Source of the DNA: Kiritimatiellia bacterium
GTDB lineage: Bacteria; Verrucomicrobiota; Kiritimatiellia; RFP12; UBA1067
Assembly (NCBI GenBank): GCA_017959645.1
Contig: JAGDAE010000289.1
Coordinates: 1 to 11,500, forward strand
Direction: 5' to 3'
Length of the DNA stretch: 11,500 nucleotides
The translations under genes and the position numbers were made by a program. Below the pieces are notes generated by a model. It searched no databases. It had not been told where the DNA came from and saw nothing but the letters and a program-made list of their open reading frames with translations. Positions 7,050 to 11,500 of the stretch are shown in pieces. How positions within the stretch are numbered: position 1 is the stretch's first letter; each line of letters starts with the position of its first letter.

Positions 7050-8213
7050 GTGGGCGGGAGAGTCGCCAGCCATGTAGCCTGTCTGCCGAAGAGCGGGATC
7101 AGAAAGTTCTTCGACATCGTGGCGCAGTCGAAGGACGTCGTCTCGCTCGGCGTGGGCGAGCCCGATTTCGACACCCCGTGGCACATTTCGCGCGCCGCGA
7201 CGACATGTCTCGAAGACGGCGGAACCCACTACACGTCGAATCTCGGCACCCCGGCGCTCCGGCAGGCGATCGCCCGCTATCTCGATCGGCGTTTCGGCGC
7301 CGGATTCGACTGGGAGCGCGAGATACTCGTCACGGTAGGCGTCTCGGAGGCGATCGATTTGGCGATACGCGCGATTGCGTCGCCGGGCGACGAGATTCTC
7401 TACCACGAACCGTGTTTCGTCTCGTACGCGCCGACGATTCGCCTCGCCCACGCGGTCCCGGTCGCGGTCGAGACGAAGGCGTCGGACGGCTTCAGGCTGC
7501 GTGTCCGCGAGCTGGAGAAGAAGGTGACGCCGAAGACGAAGGCGATACTGCTGAACTTTCCGTGCAACCCGACCGGCGCCACGCTTTCGGGCGCCGAGAT
7601 GCGCGAACTGCTCGAATTCGCCGCCCGGCACGACATTCTCGTTCTCGCCGACGAAGTTTATTCGGAGCTGAACTACACGCTCGGGCCTGACGATACGCCG
7701 CCGAGTTTCGCGGGCTTCCCCGAATACCGCGACCGCGTGGTGCTGCTGAACGGATTTTCCAAGAGCTGGGCGATGACGGGCTTCCGGCTCGGCTATGCGT
7801 GCGGGCCGGCCGACATAATCGACGCGATGATGAAGATACACCAGTACTGCATCATGTCCGCGCCGACGCTTTCGCAGGCGGCCGGGGTGGAGGCGATGGA
7901 CCGGGGCGACGCCGATGTCGGAAGGATGCGCGGCGAATATCGCCGCCGCCGCGACTATCTCGTCGGCGCGTTGCGCTCTCTCGGGCTCGAAACCGTCGAG
8001 CCGCAGGGTGCGTTCTACATCTTCCCGTCCGTCGCGTCTGCCGGGCTGGACGACGAGGAATTCGCGATGCGGCTGCTCAAGGATTTCGGGGTCGCCTGCG
8101 TCCCGGGCGGCGCGTTCGGCGCGTGCGGCCGCGGTTTCGTGCGCATGAGCTATGCGACTAGCATGCAGAAGATAAGGGTCGCGGTTGAACGAATCGGAAA
8201 AATGCTCGGGTAG
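7050..8213 (+). CDS. Class I/II PLP-dependent aminotransferase, PatA-like
   Basis: Fold-type I PLP aminotransferase, 387 residues. It resembles Bacillus PatA (putative N-acetyl-LL-diaminopimelate aminotransferase) along its length: SGIRKFFDIVAQSKDVVSL, GEPDFDTP, YTSNLGTPALRQAI, and GAFYIFPS near the end. PLP residues visible are N173 in NPTG, D201 and Y204 in ADEVYSEL, and K238 in NGFSKSWAMTGFRLGY, the Schiff-base lysine. The arginine in GFVRMSYATS near the C-terminus would bind the substrate carboxylate. The GTG at 7050 is the only workable start: an in-frame stop lies just upstream at 7041 and the conserved sequence begins within about 12 codons. It starts one base after the flavodiiron stop, with AAGTAAGG directly upstream but badly spaced, so reinitiation is likely. 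Substrate could be aspartate, N-acetyl-diaminopimelate or another amino acid; context does not decide. The last 29 bases overlap the next gene. Confidence 0.9.
   Translation: MGGRVASHVACLPKSGIRKFFDIVAQSKDVVSLGVGEPDFDTPWHISRAATTCLEDGGTHYTSNLGTPALRQAIARYLDRRFGAGFDWEREILVTVGVSEAIDLAIRAIASPGDEILYHEPCFVSYAPTIRLAHAVPVAVETKASDGFRLRVRELEKKVTPKTKAILLNFPCNPTGATLSGAEMRELLEFAARHDILVLADEVYSELNYTLGPDDTPPSFAGFPEYRDRVVLLNGFSKSWAMTGFRLGYACGPADIIDAMMKIHQYCIMSAPTLSQAAGVEAMDRGDADVGRMRGEYRRRRDYLVGALRSLGLETVEPQGAFYIFPSVASAGLDDEEFAMRLLKDFGVACVPGGAFGACGRGFVRMSYATSMQKIRVAVERIGKMLG
8174..8178 (+). promoter_or_regulatory. Ribosome binding site supporting the TTG start of RecD2
   Basis: AAGGG lies 6 bases before the TTG at 8185, inside the aminotransferase gene. 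No in-frame ATG or GTG lies between the TTG and the first conserved residues (VEGTV), so this site decides the start. Confidence 0.5.
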
Positions 8214-10359
8214 AGAGTCCGTCGAGGGAACGGTCAGGTCGGTCGTTTTCCACAACGAGGCGAACGGCTACACGGTGCTCCATGTCGAAGTCGCGTCCTC
8301 GCACGCATTGCGGGCTCCGGACGAAATCACGATCGTCGGAAAAGTCCAGGCGGTGTGGGAAGGCGAGGACGTCAAGGCGTCCGGATGCTGGGTGACCGAC
8401 AAAGTGCACGGGCGGCAGTTCAAGGCGGACGAAATAACGTGCCTCGCGCCGAAGTCGCTCGCCGGCATCGAAAAGTATCTCGCCTCCGGGCTGATAAAGG
8501 GCGTCGGCAAGGTCCTCGCCAAGCGCATCGTCGACACGTTCGGAGAGAACACTCTGCACGTGCTCTCGCACCAGTCGGCGCGGCTCGGCGAAGTTCCGAA
8601 GCTCGGCAGGGCGAAGATAGCGCAGATACGCGAGAGCTGGCACCGCAACGAGACGATGCGCGAGAACATGATCTTCGGCCAGACGTACGGAATCTCGATC
8701 GCGAAGATGACGAAGATCGTGCGCCGGTACGGTCCGGACGCAATCGCGATAATCAAGGCCGACCCCTACCGCCTGTGCCGGGAGATATGGGGAATCGGTT
8801 TCGCGACCGCCGACAAGATCGCGCTTTCGGTCGGGATCGACCGCAACTCGCCGCTTCGTGCCCGCGCTTCGGTCTCGTACACGCTTGAGAAGGAGGCGGA
8901 CGACGCAGGCCACTGCTGGACGTACGAGAACGACCTGCTGCTGCGGGCCAACGAGCTCACGGGGATTCCGGTCGAGACGATCGCGGAGGCTGCCGCCGGC
9001 GAGCTCGCCGCCGGCAGAATCGCGAAAGAGGGCGACCGGGTGTATCTTCGCGCCTACCAGCGCGCGGAGATGCGCGTGGCCGCGCTTGCCAAGAGGATAC
9101 TTTCGACGGATGCCGGCTTTCCGGCGATAGACAGCGAGAAGGCGATCTCGTGGTGGGAGCGCAAAACCGGTTTCACGCTCGCCTCGCGCCAGCGTCTGGC
9201 CATCGAACGCTCGCTCGGCGAGAAGTTCTCGATAATAACCGGCGGCCCCGGCGTCGGCAAGACGACGATAATCCGCGCGCTGGTCGACATCTTTTCGGCG
9301 CGCAGGCTCGAAGTCGTCCTCGCCGCGCCGACCGGCAGGGCGGCGAAGCGGATGGGCGAATCGGTCGGCGCGGACGCACAGACGATCCATCGGCTTCTCA
9401 AATGGAATCCCGTCACCAACGATTTCACCTACGACGAGGAGAATCCATACCCCGGCGACGTGTTCATATTCGACGAAACCTCGATGATCGACATCCGCCT
9501 CGCGGCCGATCTGCTCGCCGCGCTGCCGCCTTCGGCCGTCGTCGTGTGGGTAGGCGACACCGACCAGCTGCCCAGCGTCGGGCCCGGCAACGTGCTGGGG
9601 GACATGATTGCGAGCGGCGCGATCGCCTCGACGCGCCTCGATGCAATCTTCCGCCAGGACGTCTCGGGCCTGATCGTCGCCAACGCCCACCACATAAACG
9701 CCGGCGAACCGCTCGAAATACGGCGCGGCGAAAGCGACTTCTATTTCATACGCTGCGAAGATCCGGAACAGTGCCTGAAAAGGGCGATCGAATTCATGAC
9801 CGTCCGCATACCGGAGAAATTCGGCCTCTCGCCGCTCGAAGACGTGCAGGTTCTCGTTCCCATGCGCCGCAATCTGCTCGGAACGGAAAACCTCAACTTC
9901 GAAATCCAGAAAGCGCTCAATCCGGACGGCGCCTCCCTTGTCCGCGGCGGCGTGTCGTTCCGCGCCGGCGACCGTGTCATGCAGCTTCGCAACAACTACG
10001 ACAAGGACGTCTACAACGGCGACACCGGACTCGTCAAGAGCGTGGATCCTGCGAACCGTTCGCTGGTCGCGGTGTTCGACGGAAGACCGGTCAGATACGA
10101 TTCGGGCGATCTCGACGAACTGGTGCTCGCCTACGCGACGACGATACACAAATCGCAGGGCAGCGAATATCCCGCCGTGATCGTGATAATCCACACCCAG
10201 CACTATGTCATGCTGCAGCGCAACCTGCTCTACACCGCGATAACGCGCGGAAAGAAGCTGGTGCTGCTGATCGGCGTGCCGTACGCCGTCAGCAAGGCGA
10301 TCGAGACCAATACCGTGCGCGAGCGCCGTACTTCGCTCGCCGAAAGGCTGGCGCAATGA
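8185..10359 (+). CDS. recD2: RecD2-family ATP-dependent 5'-3' DNA helicase
   Basis: SF1B helicase of the RecD2/TraA-like type, which unwinds DNA 5'-3' and acts in repair without RecBC. It has 724 residues, normal for the family. The N-terminal OB-like region begins VEGTVRSVVFHNEANGYTVL. A helix-hairpin-helix region follows at about 90-190 (GLIKGVGKVLAKRIV, GIGFATADKIA). Helicase motifs: Walker A GGPGVGKTT at 353-361, Walker B DETSMID at 430-436, motif III GDTDQLPSVGPGNVL from 457, motif V TTIHKSQGSEYP from 652, and motif VI YTAITRGK at 683-690 with the arginine finger R688. It starts at a TTG 29 bases inside the aminotransferase gene. No RecB or RecC is nearby, as expected for RecD2. The stop overlaps the next ATG as ATGA. 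The final residues (RTSLAERLAQ) also fit the usual family end. Confidence 0.94.
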   Translation: MNESEKCSGRESVEGTVRSVVFHNEANGYTVLHVEVASSHALRAPDEITIVGKVQAVWEGEDVKASGCWVTDKVHGRQFKADEITCLAPKSLAGIEKYLASGLIKGVGKVLAKRIVDTFGENTLHVLSHQSARLGEVPKLGRAKIAQIRESWHRNETMRENMIFGQTYGISIAKMTKIVRRYGPDAIAIIKADPYRLCREIWGIGFATADKIALSVGIDRNSPLRARASVSYTLEKEADDAGHCWTYENDLLLRANELTGIPVETIAEAAAGELAAGRIAKEGDRVYLRAYQRAEMRVAALAKRILSTDAGFPAIDSEKAISWWERKTGFTLASRQRLAIERSLGEKFSIITGGPGVGKTTIIRALVDIFSARRLEVVLAAPTGRAAKRMGESVGADAQTIHRLLKWNPVTNDFTYDEENPYPGDVFIFDETSMIDIRLAADLLAALPPSAVVVWVGDTDQLPSVGPGNVLGDMIASGAIASTRLDAIFRQDVSGLIVANAHHINAGEPLEIRRGESDFYFIRCEDPEQCLKRAIEFMTVRIPEKFGLSPLEDVQVLVPMRRNLLGTENLNFEIQKALNPDGASLVRGGVSFRAGDRVMQLRNNYDKDVYNGDTGLVKSVDPANRSLVAVFDGRPVRYDSGDLDELVLAYATTIHKSQGSEYPAVIVIIHTQHYVMLQRNLLYTAITRGKKLVLLIGVPYAVSKAIETNTVRERRTSLAERLAQ
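10343..10347 (+). promoter_or_regulatory. Ribosome binding site of the dihydrouridine synthase gene
   Basis: AAAGG lies 8 bases before the ATG at 10356, within the last codons of recD2. With the ATGA overlap it supports this start. Confidence 0.45.
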
Positions 10360-11201
10360 TCCTTGCGCCTCTGCGCGGGGTCACGGTGCGCGCGTTCAGG
10401 CGCGCGTTCGCGGACGCGATCCGCGAGGCCGGTTTCAGCGAGGCGTTCACGCCGTTCGTGCCGGCGGCGGAGGGGTGCGATCCGCTGAAAGACCGCGAAC
10501 TGCGCGACACCGCAGGCGAACCGGTGGCGCTTACGCCCCAGTTCATCGGCAAAAGTCCGTCCGCGCTGGCTCGATGTCTCGAAAAGATAAAAGACGCAGG
10601 TTTCGAGACCGCCGATCTCAACTGCGGCTGCTCTTTCCCGATGGTGAGAAAGAAAGGACGCGGGAGCGGACTTTTGCGCACGCCGGACCTCTTGCGGCGC
10701 ATGCTCGACGCCGGCTGCTCCGCGATGGGGGACGGAAAATTCTCGATAAAGACGCGGCTTGGAGTGGAGCGGCCCGACGAACTTCTCGCGCTTCTGCCGC
10801 TTATCGACACCTATCCGTTGCGCTTCATTGCCGTCCATGCGCGGACCGCCGTGCAGATGTACGATGGCGAATGCGATTCCAGAGCGCTGGCGGAGATAGA
10901 AAAGGCGTCGAAAACGCCAATCGTCGAAAACGGCGATCTCGACTGGAGGGACCGCAAAGGCATGGTCGGCCGCTCGTTCATACGTTCGCTCGGCGAGAGG
11001 GACGATATCGGCGAATTGCTCGGACGCTACGCCGAAATCTGCGCCGCCGAGCTTTGCGGGGAGCGGCTGGTCGTCGGGCGGCTCAAAGAGCTTCTGGCGT
11101 ACTGGAAAGACCTCCCGCGCTGGCGGCGCGTCTGGCCGTTCGCAAAGCGCCTGAATTCGCTCTCCGAGCTGTTGCTCGCCGTCGCGCCTTCCCGTCGGTA
11201 G
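10356..11201 (+). CDS. tRNA-dihydrouridine synthase family protein, shortened
   Basis: FMN-dependent enzyme of the Dus family, which reduces uridines in tRNA to dihydrouridine. It has 281 residues against roughly 310-350 for typical members. The start MILAPLRGVTVRAFRRAF is the usual APM.G.T...FR opening. The active-site block ADLNCGCSFPMVRKKGRGSGLL at about 87-107 places N89 and C92 at the conserved Asn and catalytic Cys, though the common form is N-x-GCP; here S and F stand between C and P. IKTRLG (K132), VHARTAVQMYDG (H161, R163) and VENGDL (N192) follow the canonical order. Only about seven residues separate NGDL from MVGRSF, where most Dus proteins have about 20, so a helix before the FMN-phosphate loop is missing. 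No frameshift is seen there. It is joined to recD2 by an ATGA overlap and ends the second gene block. The three Dus subtypes cannot be told apart here, so no symbol is given. Confidence 0.85.
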   Translation: MILAPLRGVTVRAFRRAFADAIREAGFSEAFTPFVPAAEGCDPLKDRELRDTAGEPVALTPQFIGKSPSALARCLEKIKDAGFETADLNCGCSFPMVRKKGRGSGLLRTPDLLRRMLDAGCSAMGDGKFSIKTRLGVERPDELLALLPLIDTYPLRFIAVHARTAVQMYDGECDSRALAEIEKASKTPIVENGDLDWRDRKGMVGRSFIRSLGERDDIGELLGRYAEICAAELCGERLVVGRLKELLAYWKDLPRWRRVWPFAKRLNSLSELLLAVAPSRR

Positions 11202-11271
11202 AATGGATGCCGGCCAATCGCGTTGGCGGTCTTCCGTCGTGATTGCCGGCACGTTCTCCCGGGTGTTTGCG
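11202..11271. other. Spacer after the dihydrouridine synthase gene
   Basis: No gene is seen. A small inverted repeat, GCCAA at 11213-11217 and TTGGC at 11223-11227, could form a weak hairpin but has no following T-run, so it is a poor candidate for a terminator. The spacer runs straight into the 22-bp repeat array. Confidence 0.5.
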
Positions 11272-11402
11272 AAATCATATGAGGGGTTTCGCCGAAACAT
11301 AAGGGGGTAAGGGCGAAAACATATGAGGGCTTTTCAGATTCATATGAGGGCTTTCCCGATTTCATAGCAGGGCTTTCGCGGATTTGCAGAAGGGGGGTGG
11401 CG
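11272..11402. repeat. Degenerate tandem array of about six 22-bp units
   Basis: Successive units begin at about 11272, 11294, 11316, 11337, 11359 and 11381. The shared core is CATATGAGGGCTTTC. Core starts are 11276, 11298, 11320, 11341 and 11363, so steps are 22, 22, 21 and 22 bases. Units 3 and 4 are closest to the core; unit 1 has GGGGTTTC, unit 2 is CATAAGGGGG, unit 5 has CATAGCAGGG, and unit 6 is barely recognisable. The spacing is not a multiple of three for most units, and all six frames give low-complexity or broken products, so a coding repeat is unlikely. Spacing near two helical turns would put each core on the same DNA face, which suggests protein binding sites, but a neutral minisatellite is equally possible. 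Confidence 0.8.
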
Positions 11403-11434
11403 GCGCGGGCCGGCCGCTTCTCATTTCGCGGTTT

Positions 11435-11445
11435 CATATGGGCGG
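11435..11445. repeat. Isolated partial copy of the 22-bp repeat core
   Basis: TTTCATATGGGCGG around this position resembles the start of the repeat core, CATATGAGGG, after a 33-base gap of GC-rich sequence. It contains the ATG proposed as the start of the edge gene. With ten matching bases or fewer, chance similarity is possible. Confidence 0.35.
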
Positions 11446-11500
11446 ATGCCGCAATCAGTGCGATTTGCGCCAGTCGTGGGGATTCTGCGGGGAAGGTCCG
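11438..11500 (+). CDS. Possible N-terminus of a PflA-like radical-SAM protein (3' end outside window)
   Basis: From the ATG at 11438 the frame stays open for 21 codons to the right edge and begins MGGCRNQCDLRQSWGFCGEG. The pattern C-x3-C, an arginine three residues later, then GFCGEGP resembles the N-terminal zinc-finger-like segment of PflA-type radical-SAM proteins, often CPRxCGVxR...GFCG. The usual first Cys pair is incomplete and the spacing is shorter. No Shine-Dalgarno precedes the ATG, and the frame is also open further upstream with a TTG at 11384. Too little is visible to be sure that this is a gene at all. Confidence 0.32.
   Translation, partial: MGGCRNQCDLRQSWGFCGEGP

Noticed and set aside
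5102..7186. 694-codon minus-strand open frame over queE and the flavodiiron gene
   Set aside because: The + strand genes there have full sets of catalytic motifs. The minus frame is Arg/His/Asp-rich with no domain, a usual shadow in GC-rich DNA.
8158..10356. 732-codon minus-strand open frame antisense to recD2
   Set aside because: It mirrors recD2 codon for codon with no recognisable motif and no ribosome binding site; all helicase motifs are on the + strand.
11272..11402. CRISPR array
   Set aside because: Units follow each other without unique spacers, are only 22 bases apart and are too variable; no cas gene is present.
11027..11437. Minus-strand open frame covering the repeat array, with repeated KPSYE-like peptides
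   Set aside because: The peptide repetition only reflects the DNA repeat. The 22-base period breaks the frame after two units and the rest is antisense to the Dus gene.

Overview
The window is GC-rich bacterial DNA, packed with genes that all read on the + strand. It suggests an uncultured anaerobic or microaerophilic gut or sediment bacterium, perhaps from the Verrucomicrobiota/Kiritimatiellota/Lentisphaerota (PVC) group. That placement is an inference, from GH29 glycan degradation, an N-acetylhexosamine kinase-like gene, a flavodiiron oxygen-detoxifying protein, and the unusual mix of high GC with frequent ATA isoleucine codons. No rRNA or marker gene here can confirm it.

Layout. Positions 1-5815 hold five tightly packed genes: a GH29 alpha-L-fucosidase cut by the left edge, an RNase R/II-family exoribonuclease without cold-shock domains, a probably exported C39-like cysteine peptidase, a NahK-like sugar 1-kinase of the APH fold, and the radical-SAM enzyme QueE (queuosine pathway). 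Three of the four junctions are overlaps (4, 28 and 4 bp). The other is a 24-bp gap holding a strong Shine-Dalgarno. A 66-bp gap follows, with a GC-rich hairpin and a perfect extended -10 promoter placed so that the next mRNA should be leaderless. The second block, 5882-11201, has a flavodiiron protein, a PatA-like class I aminotransferase, the RecD2 helicase and a tRNA-dihydrouridine synthase. These are joined by a 1-bp gap, a 29-bp overlap and a 4-bp overlap.

The last 300 bases hold no complete gene. They contain a tandem array of about six degenerate 22-bp units with core CATATGAGGGCTTTC. At the right edge lies the possible start of another gene with a cysteine pattern like PflA-type radical-SAM proteins.

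How the genes relate. The fucosidase and the sugar kinase fit host-glycan use (mucin or milk-type oligosaccharides): removal of fucose and phosphorylation of released GlcNAc or GalNAc. QueE and Dus both serve tRNA modification. The exonuclease and RecD2 are housekeeping nucleic-acid enzymes. No defence system, phage, insertion sequence, tRNA or rRNA was seen. The least explained parts are the 22-bp array, the leaderless promoter, the N-terminal half of the C39-like protein, and the shortened RNase and Dus proteins.
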